Of a DNA stretch of 64,000 bases, positions 54,691 to 64,000 are shown piece by piece. Numbering within the stretch: the first letter of the stretch is position 1; every line of letters begins with the position of its first letter. A program made the position numbers and the translations under genes. Under the pieces are notes generated by a model. It worked only from the letters and a program-made list of their open reading frames with translations. It searched no databases and was not told the origin of the DNA. Origin of the DNA: Pilatotrama ljubarskyi (taxonomy: Eukaryota; Basidiomycota; Agaricomycetes; Polyporales; Polyporaceae); assembly GCA_022385805.1 (NCBI GenBank), contig MU277707.1:112817-176816 (forward strand). The letters are read 5' to 3'.

Positions 54691-57600
54691 CGTCGCCGCT
54701 GTCACTGCACGCAAGAGTGCGGACATCCATTATCTTACAGGTCTCGCCTACGCCATTATGCTCGGGTGCGCGATGGTGGAGGTACCATATATACATCCTC
54801 TGGAAGCCTTACAGACAGCCAGCATGACTCCTCTCATTCTCTCTCTCTTCCTGAAGATACGGCTTTCTGGCCTGCTGGCCCCCCAGATGATGCCCCAAGC
54901 CCCATTGAGCCGATGGACGAGGATCCTCCATGCATACAGCCCACCTTCGCCGCAATGGATGCTGAGTTCTCTGAGGCAAGAGACTCCCCAACATCCGGGC
55001 CCTCTGACAGCGCTGGAGAGCCTGAGTTCGGAGATGGATATAGCTCACCTGTCCTGGATGAGGACGCAGAATATCTATGTTGGCACGACCGTGACGATGC
55101 AGACACCTTTCCTGACGCCGAGCAAGAACTGCACAATATGCTGAATCAGTATATGGTGGACACAGAAGCCAAAGAGGCTGCCGCAGTGCATGAACAAGGT
55201 GCAGTTTTCCATCACAGCCTCACTGGCAGTTTACTCACTTGGAGAGACTAGTACGGGACATGCTCACGCAGGAGGACCGCGACAACTTTGTTGCCTTTCG
55301 CTTACGCTTTATTGCCAATATTCCACGGACTGCGTATCGCCAGTTCCGGGAGGCCTTTGGCGACAGACTCCGCTTGGACTCGGAATGGGGCCTTCTGCAT
55401 CGCATAGCCAGTCTGTCTGGTGTTCGTCCACGGTGGTACGACTGCTGCATCAACTCGTGTGTTGCCTTCCTCGGCGAATGCGCAGACCTCGATACCTGTC
55501 CTGAATGTCAAGAACCACGTCGTACTGTAACCGGCCGTCCACGACGATTCTTCTGCTACATTCCCCTCATACCTCGCCTGCAAGCTCTTTTCCAGTCTCC
55601 CGAGATCGTCCAATGCATGCAATACCGATCCCTCTTTGATACCAATGACAGCGAGACAGTGCGAGACGTCTTCGACTCCGCCCACTACCAACGCCTCCGC
55701 CGCACGCATGTCGTTGTTGACGGCGAGGAGCTACCACATCTCCATTTCTCCGACCCACGTGACATCGCTCTTGCACTTTGTACCGATGCATATCTCCTGT
55801 TCCAGCGCAAGAGAGCTGGCCCGTCTGCTACTCCCATCCTCCTCCAGAACTACAACCTGCCCCCTGAGATCCGCACCCGTCTCGAACACCTCATCTGCCT
55901 CGGCGTGATCGGTGGACCGAAGCAGCCCAAACGCCTGCATACATTTCTTATCCCCTTCGAGGAAGAATGTGTCCACCTTGCTCATGGTGTTTCCACATAC
56001 GACGCTCTTGATCGCTCATTGTTTCTGCTCCATGCGTTTTGTATTCTATGCCTGGGGGACATCATCGCGATCATGAAGCTGCTCAATATGCGAGGCGTCA
56101 ACGCCCTCGTTCCCTGCCGGTCCTGCCGAATTCGTGGCTATCTAATGCCGGGAAAGACCAACTACTATGTACCGCTCTGCCACCCCTTCCTCGCTGATCT
56201 CCCAGAGGAGCCTCGCCAATGGGACCCACACAACCTACCCATGCGCACGCATGAAGGCATTCTGAATGCAGTCAGGGAGATGTCTCAGGCGCCGACAGCC
56301 CGCTATCGAGAGCAGCTAGGTCGTTACCATGGCCTCCGCTGCACTGCCGGCAACCCTGCCAGTGTCCTAGGCCCTCTGATTGGCCGGAGAGTCCATTCCA
56401 CTCTTGACTATGCACACTCTTTTCCTTGGGATTGGATGCATCTCTTTTGCGAGAACAACGTCCCCAATCTCGTAGCTTTGTGGATGGGCCGCTTCAGAAC
56501 GCTGGGCAGCGACGAGGGATCGGGTGGCTCGTATGTCCTATCCGACGCCGACTGGGCGGAGATTGCTCGAGAGACTGCCGAGGCTGTCAAGCACATTCCC
56601 TCCTCCTTCGTCAGCGCCATCCCCGATCTCATCAATGGTCGCGAGGCCTGGACAGCAGAGATATGGTCTTTCTGGTTCATCTACATCGCTCCACACGTTC
56701 TGGGCAACCGGTTCGCCAACGAGAAGTATTACAACCATATGTGCGAGCTCATCGCCATCATGAAGACTACCCTGCAGTTTGAGATCTCCCGTACTGAGCT
56801 CGAGGTTCTCCGTGGCGACATCATCTCCTGGGTTGAAAGATACGAGGAGTACTACTATCAGTACGACGTGACTCGCCTCTCTACCTGCCTCCTAGTAGTT
56901 CATGGTCTCCTGCATGTGGTGGACGATATTCTCAATGCGGGGCCGATCTGGGCAACCTGGACGTTCTTCATGGAACGTTTCTGTGGCCATCTGAAGCGAG
57001 CCCTGCGGTCGCGTGTGCAACCGTGGGCGCATCTAGACCGTCGAGCGACCAACCTAGCCCATGCGGCTCAACTTCAGGCGAAGTACGATCTTCAAGGACC
57101 CTTTCTTCCTGGGCGGACCCGTACCATGCCCGAAGACCCTACTGAGAAGGAACGAGTGTTCCCTGGTTGTGAGCATCCATGCAGGCACTCTCAGGGAAGC
57201 TCTAGCTAACAAGAGTCCTTATGATACTGCATAGATCCTCTAAGCTACTTGTCCGGCCCACGCATCAGCCAGTATCAGCCCGGGCACGACGTAAGGCAAC
57301 GCATCTCAAGATATCTCGCTGGTGTCATTGGCAGTCAAGCTAAACATGTCGCCAAAGCGCTCCCTGATATAATCCCGGCCTGGGGAAAAGTCCGTATTGG
57401 CCATGGTGGGGACACCATCCGTGCAATGATTGCGCAACGCATTCGCCTGGGTGGATATGAACGCAACAACTCCTTTGTTCGCGTGAGTCTCAATTTTGCA
57501 CGCTATTGATCTGCTGGTGTACTAACAAACATAGTACGAGACACTAGCCAGGGATGCAGCTGGTAAGGACGTCCGTGAAGTGTACTACGGCGAATTACAA

Positions 57601-57930
57601 GCCATTCTCGAGTGTCCGCTCGATGATCAGAAGATATGGGGCGAGCATGGCAATACAACCTGCCTCCTTGCGCTCATCCGCCCATGCAAGACCAACGGCG
57701 AGGACGCTGCGATCACTACGACGACGTACCGAGAGGTGAGGGCAGACGTAGTGGTCGACCTCCAAGCAGTCCAAGCGGTGGTCGGGCGGGTCAGGTCCCG
57801 CAATTGGTGGGGCATTATTGATCGCAGCACTGGGGTCGCGCGAACTGTCTTCGTCGCTGATGAGTCGAATATCCACGGAGCCGGCACAGGAGATGATAAC
57901 AGCGAGAGCGACGAAGAAGCAAATATCTAG
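54691..57930 (+). CDS. Tnp2-type (CACTA-like) transposase, 5' end unclear
   Basis: Exons in frame: 54691-55198, 55252-57168, 57235-57482 and 57535-57930 (stop at the end), about 1022 codons. The first visible residues form a zinc-finger-like CHC-x3-C-x-H stretch running into YRSRLRHYARVRDGG. Two in-frame stops (TGA TGA, 54685-54690) stand directly before it, with no ATG. The body has the Tnp2 hallmarks DCCINSCVAFLG, RPRRFFCYIPLIPRLQ, MRGVNALVPCRSCRI and LDYAHSFPWDWMHLFCEN, then FMERFCGHLKRALRSR (DUF4218-like region). The C-terminal exons carry RNWWGIIDRSTGVAR, also typical. From 54694 on the frame is clean. Either a 5' exon is missed, or the gene has lost its start. Known role: transposase of CACTA-like elements. 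Confidence 0.88.
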
Positions 57931-58369
57931 ATTGCATGTAGTTTGTGTTGTTCGGCCTCAAAGGGACGCGTGCGACGACTCGGAAGGATCGTCGGGAGTT
58001 ACGGTGCAGGGGCTGTAGCAGGATCGCGCACGAGGGCTGTGTATTCTTGATGCGACATGGCTTGCTCCCTTGGACGCAGAGAAATGAGAAAGGCAAGGGC
58101 GAGTAACGTCGCGCCCGAAGTGCAATTTCTTGCGCGGAAGGGGCTGTGAAGGCGCTTCGCGCCCCAGAATACAGGAAGCGTTGTCACATATTGAACCTAG
58201 GATGCCCGCAGAGAACCTCACAATTATCAATCTCCGCCCCGAGGCTCGTGCGGCGAATGTGCGCCCTTGCTATTGCGCACCGTACGCGCCAGCGCTCGAT
58301 TGTGCTACCAAAAATGGCACTGCGCCGGCTACCGGCACATACTCAAACGAGGAAATGCTTAGCGGGTGC
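57931..58369. other. Right arm of the element, no gene
   Basis: No supported gene; 3' UTR of the Tnp2 gene and anonymous sequence. Confidence 0.4.
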
Positions 58370-58453
58370 GCCTACTCGTCGAGAGACTCGAACCAGCGAC
58401 CGCAAGATCTAGAAAGAGTTAAGTATACCCACCGACCGTTGCGCCAATGAGGC
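58370..58453 (-). ncRNA. tRNA-like remnant with A- and B-box motifs (possible SINE head)
   Basis: Minus strand: it opens GCCTCATTGGCGCAACGG (tRNA start with A box), has GGTTCGAGTC (B box, plus 58386-58395), and ends GAGTAGGC. The acceptor ends pair only partly (two mismatches) and the T stem is poor, so this is no functional tRNA. A decayed tRNA or a tRNA-derived SINE head fits better. Confidence 0.35.
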
Positions 58454-58710
58454 CTGTACAATGGTAGAAATGGTTTCTAACATGTCAAGGAAAATCGCCT
58501 CCTGGTAATGTTCGCCACACTGAGTCCTGAGGTCGGCAACGTGGTCAACAATGACCGGCACTGTTATGATGCCTAGTGTACATAACAATTTCTGAGCTGA
58601 CAATGCCGCCAGGCGTTCGAAACAGTTCTGCCGTGCATACAATTCTTTGAAGTGTGTCACTTTGCAATGTTCAGAACAATGATTATAGCGCCGGCATTGT
58701 TTTCGACAGC
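58454..58710. repeat. Candidate right subterminal repeat region
   Basis: Five CAATG/CATTG motifs in about 250 nt (for example CAACAATGACC, GACAATGCC, TGCAATGTTC, AACAATGATT, GCATTGTTTTC), against about 0.5 expected. It resembles 41440-41910 and abuts the F-box gene. Confidence 0.4.
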
Positions 58711-58737
58711 TTCCCCCAGTGTGAATCCTTCCCACAG

Positions 58738-60843
58738 TGTCTACATGCACTTCCGGACGAACTCATCGAAGCGATTCTAATCCTCGGTGCAGCAAACGGT
58801 GATGTGGGGAGCATTGCAGCTCTCGCAGCCACCTCCAAGCGCTTTTTCGGCATCGTCTATGACACTGCGGATCAGCACCTGTGGCGGTCTCTCTTCCTGA
58901 CAGCGTTCGACGACCCAAGGGTTTGCAGTACTCCGCGCTGCAGTGAGCGTCGTCAGGTGTCTGTTGGAAACCGTAGTAATCATGCACCTCCTTGTAGGAT
59001 TCGACTGGCGCAAGGATTTCCAAAACCGCATTTGGACGCGCCTCTTTTTGCAGAACCGAGCGAAACCCATTACGGTACTGAAGAAGCGCGAACTACGTTC
59101 AGGGCCCTCGACGGCCTGGTCATTCGTTGACCGCCCCGTTGGAGATGCCAAAGCACACGTCAGAGCGCTCGGCACTTTGCTATCCGTCGTACATACCGCC
59201 GCTCCAGCACCGACGGATGTGCGTGCCCTGCAGAACCTCATCTATCGGGCTAACGACACCCGTCAGCTCGCGAACCTCGTCGAGCTCCATGCCCAGACCG
59301 ATGCATTGCCGCCGGAAGTACCATCGGAACCGCCGTCGCGGAACGTCTCTTGGCTAAGAGAGACCCTCGCGAACGGTCTCCCGCTGACGCTGACAAACAA
59401 GCTGTCGCTGGACAACCTCGACCCAGAATGGCACAAGTCTCCGGAAGGCCTCGCCATCGGCGAGCTTATCAGCCACCTCGGGTTCCTCCCCGTCCCCATC
59501 GTCGAATCCGCCGACTCGGCACCGCCGCAACCGTCCATGAAGAGTCGTCGCGGCGCTCCCACCGATTCCGGGCCCTCCGCTAAGGTGTCGGTGATGGCGG
59601 TCGACATGAGCGAGCAAGCCCAGCGCCAGCGCGCCGTCTGGTACGCGCGCCAGCACGCGTTCGACATGAGCTACCTCTCGAGGCGCCGACACTGGGGGCC
59701 ATACCTGCCCGTCTACTCCGAGGGAGAGACGCCCGACGACGATACCGACTCCGACTACGTGGACGACAGCGACGCCGACCCTGAGGACGATGATCCCGAC
59801 TGGGAGCCCCCGAATGCGAACGTGCCGCGCATGGTCAACGGCCCCCCTCCGGATAAGCTCCTCCCTGACTGGTCTTGGCTCGCCGCGGCGCGCATCGTCG
59901 CGGAATGTACGCTGCGCGCACATCAGACTGCGGAGGATATACGGAGGTTAGAGGCGTGGGATAACCTGCGGGGAGGGACGTGGATCCGCCCGGAGAACGC
60001 CGCTGGACCCTCCCGCAATGAATTAGACAGCAGTCCTGGCGATGACTCGCATACACACAACAAGGATGAGCGTGACTGGGCGGGTGTGGAGGGCGTTTAC
60101 AGGTGGGTCAGCGTGTCGAGGCAAATCTACTGTGGGCGCTTATGCGGCTTCTGCGAGCTCAGACGTCTCGTATGTTGGCTGGGCTATGAAGCATTAGTCT
60201 GTACGTTGCTCCCGGGGCACTCTACCGATGCCCCACAGTAGGCTTACCATGCACACTCTGCAGACCATAATGTCTGCACCGCCGCCTCATCTTTCCCACG
60301 TCCTGCTGACTCTGAGCCTTGCAGGCATTCGGCGGCTTCGACAATCCCGCCCTCTCCGAAGCGTGGATCATCGTGCCGGTCTCGCTCCGCATCACCGGCT
60401 ACTCGCCCTGCCCGATCGCCAAGTACGCCGACAGACCGACCATCCACGTCGAAGGCGAGATGGGCGGCGCCGGCTGGCAGGGGAACGTCCCCCTCACAGA
60501 CGAGGACGTGCGGCGGGTGCACGGCACCGTGAGCATGCTCGCGGACGGGAACGTGCGCTGGTCCATCGTACGTGACGTTTCCCGGGTTCCCCACGACGGC
60601 GGCTGATGCGGAGAACGCAGACCTCCGGATTTGAAGACCGCTCGGGAGACGAGTGGGTGTCCGAGTCGATACAGCTCGGAGGCGTCGGCTCGGCGATGGG
60701 CTCGCTCGGGATGTGGACTGGGGCGACGCACGACGAGGACGATCCGCTCGGTGAGTGCATATGCGGTGGAAGGCCGCCTCGCGTTCCCTGAGACTAATCA
60801 TATCGCGTCTTCAGGAGTCTTCTGGCAATGGCGGGTGGGCTGA
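58738..60843 (+). CDS. F-box protein, start not found
   Basis: Exons: 58738-58927 (5' end open), 58998-60102, 60163-60196, 60325-60567, 60621-60750 and 60815-60843 (stop), all in phase. The F-box core is ALPDELIEAILILGAANGDV. It is followed by DWRKDFQNRIWTRLFLQN, an acidic stretch (about 59740-59800), a conserved WLGYEAL segment and the family C-terminus MWTGATHDEDDPLG with FWQWRVG. This layout is that of a large Agaricomycete F-box family, presumed to be SCF substrate receptors. No ATG lies in frame before the F-box. The exon begins after a CAG at 58737, next to the presumed element end, so either a 5' exon is missed or the gene start was displaced by the insertion. Confidence 0.83.
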
Positions 60844-61680
60844 GGGCTGAATAGAGGCGCCGGCGCTTGCGTCCGATGCGCACACCTTTCGTGAGGTCTT
60901 TCTTCTTCGTCTTCGAGAGTCGAGGCTTCGAACGCACCCTCCCACCTTGCTATACTTGGCAGGTTGTTCGGACCTTCATGCGCACACGTGAGACGCGCAT
61001 CTGCAGCAACGCGAGTCTCACTCACCGAGCATCTTGTGCCTCTCGTAGTGTTTACCCCTCGCCACAGGCCGATCAGCTGCGCCGCGCTCCTCCGGGTTTG
61101 TAAATGACAAAGCGACCGAGACTTACGGGCAACTGAGGATCTGGCGGCTCAAGTAGCATCACGGCCCATACGCCCTCGTGCAGGCCGTCCGTGAGCACAG
61201 CACGTACCGGATATCCAGGAGTGCCCGTTCTGCCTATCTCTTCCCTCGTCACGCGCCGCGCCGCTTGCAGGCTCATGTTTTGATACTGTGCAGATAGATA
61301 AATACGCATGGCGAATATGTAGTGGCGTGCATATAGTACAATGACAATCGGGCCCGGGGCGATTCATATGTAGTACAGTACGTAAAAGGTCGTGAGTCGA
61401 GTCACCATCCGTCCAGTCGTCCAACCGCGGTCCAGTAGAACAGTCGCGCCTATGTACGCCCCCTCCCGCGGTGATCGGGACGAAGGCTGACAGGCTCATG
61501 CAGCGAGAGCGCACGATCGACAAGTCGTGCCAGTCGGGAGAACCCAACGAATAGATCCACAAACCGCACAAACGCGAGCTCACTCACGACGCGTAGACGG
61601 AAGGACCAGAGCCCAGCGCACGCGGAAGCAGACCAGGCAGAAACGGCGGATAGAGACAGCGAACCGGCGCGGCTCAGTGC
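60844..61680. other. Convergent 3' region between F-box and monooxygenase genes
   Basis: It contains a minus-strand ATG-started frame at 61073-61309 (78 residues, MSLQAARRVTREEIGRTG) with a possible donor CCC|GTAAGT at about 61130. I recognise no family and no second exon, so I do not call a gene. The rest is 3' UTR sequence. Confidence 0.35.
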
Positions 61681-63291
61681 TCACAGTCTCGAGAGCACCC
61701 GCTCGCCCGTCGCGCCGCCGACGGTCTTCTCGCCGACGTCGCGCCACCACCTGTCCGCCTCCACGTCGGCGTCGTACGCGAACTGGGCCGCGTTCTTCTT
61801 GCGGTCCGCCCACTGGTTCGGGCTGCCCTCGAGCGAGTCCGCGGGGGAGACGCCCTCGCGCATCATGCGCAGCTCGACCTCCATCGCCTGGCGCATCTGC
61901 GCGTCGCGCGCCTCCTGCTCGGGCCCGTCGGGCAGGTGGAAGATCTTCTGGTTCAGGCGCGACTGGCGCTGCGTCTCGGCCGTGCGCGAGAGGCGCAGGT
62001 CTTGGTATGCCTGCAAGAGCGGCTTGAGCTGCGCGGGGTTCGTCAGCCGCGAGAGGAGGTTGCCGAGCACGGCGGCGTCCTCGATGGCCATCGCTGCGCC
62101 TTGTGCGCGGTAGGGCTGTGGACGGAACATGAGTCGAATGACCGTTTGTGAAGGATTGGGCTGACGGATACGTACCAGCATGGGATGGCAGGCGTCGCCG
62201 AGGAGGATGACTTTGTAAGAGGGATGGATCCACGTCTTGAGCGGCTGACGGTCCATGAGACGCCACTTGAGCGTCGACTTCACAAACCCAAGAAGCTTCC
62301 GGATTCTGCGGGCGCCAGCCACTTGTCAGCACCTGCCACACGTCATGTTATCGCTGAAGCACGCACCGGGGCTCGTAGTCGGCAAAGTCGGCGCGCATCT
62401 TGTCCGCGCTGCCCTCCGCCGTCCACGACTCGACGGAGCCGTCGTCTGGGTGGGCGAGGACGATGTTGAACTCCTTCTTGGCTCGCTGTGAACGTCTCGA
62501 GTTAGCAGAGGGCCGGCTGTCGTGCAAATGGGGCCACTCACGATGCAGTAGGCCATGATATGCCGGCCGGGACCCATCCAGCCGGTCATCTCGGGTGTGT
62601 CGACGAATGGCTTAAGTTCCGGATCCTGCAGCAGCAAGTCTGCGGGGATGATGGCGCGGTAGACCGCGTCTCCTGTCGGCTCCGCAGGGTTCGTGTGCCC
62701 GAGGACGACCTTTTGGATCATGCTCTTCACGCCGTCCGCGCCGACGATGAGGTCGCCGCGAACGACCTCCCCGGACTCGAGGGTGACGGAGGGTGCGTCC
62801 GGGTCCACGCTGACGACGGTCGACTTTAGGCGGAGGGTCATGAACGGCGCAGCGAGGTCGAAGAGGAGCTTGTGCAAATCGGCTCGATGGATGTGATAGT
62901 ATGGTGCGCCATACTGCTTTTCCATGTCTGACCAGCGGGTGTAGCCGACGCGCTCGCCGGTGTCATATCGTCGGAGAACGATGGCCTCTGGGCGGACGGC
63001 GACGCGCTCGAGGGCGTCGCCGACGCCCCACCTCCTGAGGAGACGCGATACGTTTGGAGTAACCTGGATGCCGGCGCCGACCTCGCCGATGGCGGAGGCG
63101 GACTCGAAGAGGGTGACTTTGTGTCCGGCTTGGCCGATGCAGTGGGCGGCGGCGAGCCCGCCCATGCCACAGCCGACGATGAGGACATGGAGGCGGTGAG
63201 CAGCCTTGCGGCCGTCGTAGAGGGTTGTGCGCTGAGAGACGCCCTGGGCGTCGGCGGAGCGGTGTGCGGGGACGGGCTCGTGGGTGGCCAT
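61681..63291 (-). CDS. FAD-dependent monooxygenase, salicylate hydroxylase-like (477 aa)
   Basis: Four exons: 62542-63291, 62367-62485, 62176-62305 and 61681-62115. The sum is 478 codons. The N-terminal Rossmann motif is VLIVGCGMGGLAAAHC, followed by FESASAIGEVGAGIQ. The second FAD/NADH motif is GDLIVGADGVKS, and the third is VILLGDACHPMLPYRAQG. This is the single-component flavoprotein (PHBH-fold) aromatic hydroxylase type, about 420-480 residues, which uses NAD(P)H and O2 on salicylate-like or other phenolic substrates in the cytosol. The exact substrate is not readable from sequence. The last exon adds a helical tail rich in charged residues. The start is the ATG at 63291. A TATATAAG-like box lies near 63510 on the minus strand. 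Confidence 0.92.
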
Positions 63292-64000
63292 GTGTAGCGG
63301 AGGAACAAGGGGGGGATACTACGAGGAAGATTGGGGGGGCATTGCGGGGTAATATAGCGTTTAGGAGGGTAAACGGTTTGACCGAGGTGTTATGGTATAG
63401 CCCATTAGGGCGTCCGGCTGGAGCGTCATGCAGAAGAGAAGGCCGGAGCCAGCATCAGCCTCGCGCACGGGTTCTCAGGCTCACAGGGTCATTGACCGGG
63501 CGATTGCCTTATATGCGCCCATCCCACCCAACTCCTTGCTTTCTCCCGCCCGTGCCATGTCCCGCCGAGGGGCACCCCTCACGTGTCCATCGGACCTACC
63601 CGTCGCAGTCCACTGTCTCATGCAGGGTGCAACGTCGCTGTCCGCTGAAGGCGTGCAGACGGAGGAGCGATCTCAGAGAACTGGTACGAGCGAGTAGAGG
63701 ATGGTGGTCGACGTTAGAGTCGTGCTCGTCGTCTCCGAAGAGTGCGGGGGTTGGCCGCAACATCGTTTTCCCAGGGCGGGGGTGGCTGAATCTGGTCTCG
63801 TGCCCAGACGTAGGATGATACAGCCGCACCCCACCACCGCGCTCATCCGACGTCTGGGGCATTTCAGTAGAGGCCTCCTACCTCCCCCCCAATTTGAAAT
63901 TAGTCACGGTCACAGTGCCCAGGCACGCCTCGGGAATCTCGCGTGGCCAGATTACCTCGTCAGATCTCCTCCCTTTTTTGTTATGTCGCCAGATCGATGT
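63292..64000. other. Promoter side of the monooxygenase gene, no further gene called
   Basis: A CATATAAGG-type box reads leftwards at about 63506-63514. A minus-strand ATG frame at 63596-63862 (88 residues) and plus frames at 63225-63818 have no recognisable family. The right edge (63.88-64 kb) is AT-richer and may be another promoter. Confidence 0.4.

Larger units (their letters stand above)
41280..58710. mobile_element. Large CMC-type (Plavaka/Tnp2) transposable element region, about 17 kb
   Basis: This block carries a Plavaka transposase, a Tnp2-type transposase, a DUF6532 protein, an unrecognised 780-residue protein and a small acidic protein, without a recognisable host gene between them. 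Two genes read leftwards (43.8-49.9 kb) and three rightwards (50.0-57.9 kb) from a 123-nt divergent centre. Short CAATG/CATTG motifs are dense at both ends (41.4-41.9 and 58.45-58.71 kb). I could not find matching terminal inverted repeats or a target-site duplication by eye, so the limits are approximate. One composite element and two adjacent or nested elements are both possible. Confidence 0.6.

Noticed and set aside
61073..61309. 78-residue minus-strand frame between F-box and monooxygenase genes
   Set aside because: ATG-started but without known family, second exon or promoter; it lies in the presumed 3' UTRs of two convergent genes.
1..64000. CRISPR arrays, bacterial operons, riboswitches or viral insertions
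   Set aside because: None is expected or seen in this eukaryotic nuclear sequence; the only regular arrays are the coding repeats.

Overview
This window is nuclear DNA of a basidiomycete, most likely an Agaricomycete of polypore type. Genes are cut by many short (about 45-70 nt) GT-AG introns with CTGAC/CTAAC-like branch points. There are Agaricomycete-typical families (DUF6533 membrane proteins, Plavaka and Tnp2 transposases, DUF6532, a large F-box family). The tRNA genes are eukaryotic: one has an intron and all end in T runs. No bacterial, viral or organellar segment is evident. All exon models were joined by hand from splice signals, reading frame and family likeness; most multi-exon models close exactly in frame.

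Region 1 (1-16.4 kb) is an old threefold tandem duplication with a unit of about 5-6 kb. Each unit carries a minus-strand gene for an unusual Asn/Gly/Gln-rich repeat protein with a conserved non-repetitive N-terminal domain, followed by plus-strand remains of a DUF6533-type membrane protein. Copy A (1-866) is open but runs off the left edge. Copy B (5.0-6.4 kb) has four in-frame stops in its repeat exon. Copy C (10.7-13.5 kb) is intact, 838 residues, with 27 perfect-length 23-residue repeats.

Region 2 (16.4-35 kb) holds a tRNA-Ser(CGA), four paralogous small secreted proteins with twelve cysteines (SSP1-4), a long WDR48/UAF1-like WD40 gene, a tRNA-Glu and an HNH-domain protein. A decayed copy of the WDR48 3' end sits behind SSP1, the same arrangement as intact SSP3-WDR48, so the secreted-protein cluster grew by segmental duplication.

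Region 3 (35-41.3 kb) has two membrane-protein genes on the minus strand, an ACS-family MFS transporter with 25 exons and an SNG1/DUF3533-like protein with a 6-nt exon, then a second, near-identical tRNA-Glu.

Region 4 (about 41.3-58.7 kb) looks like one large transposable element or two nested ones of the CACTA-like (CMC) group. It contains a Plavaka transposase, a Tnp2-type transposase, a DUF6532 protein, an unrecognised 780-residue protein and a small acidic protein. All are open except the 5' end of the Tnp2 gene. Both ends of the block are rich in the same short CAATG/CATTG motif, which suggests subterminal repeats.

Region 5 (58.7-64 kb) returns to host genes: an F-box protein whose first exon lacks a clear start codon right beside the presumed element end, and a salicylate-hydroxylase-like FAD monooxygenase. 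Regions not listed as genes are described as gaps; most hold only decayed or anonymous sequence.
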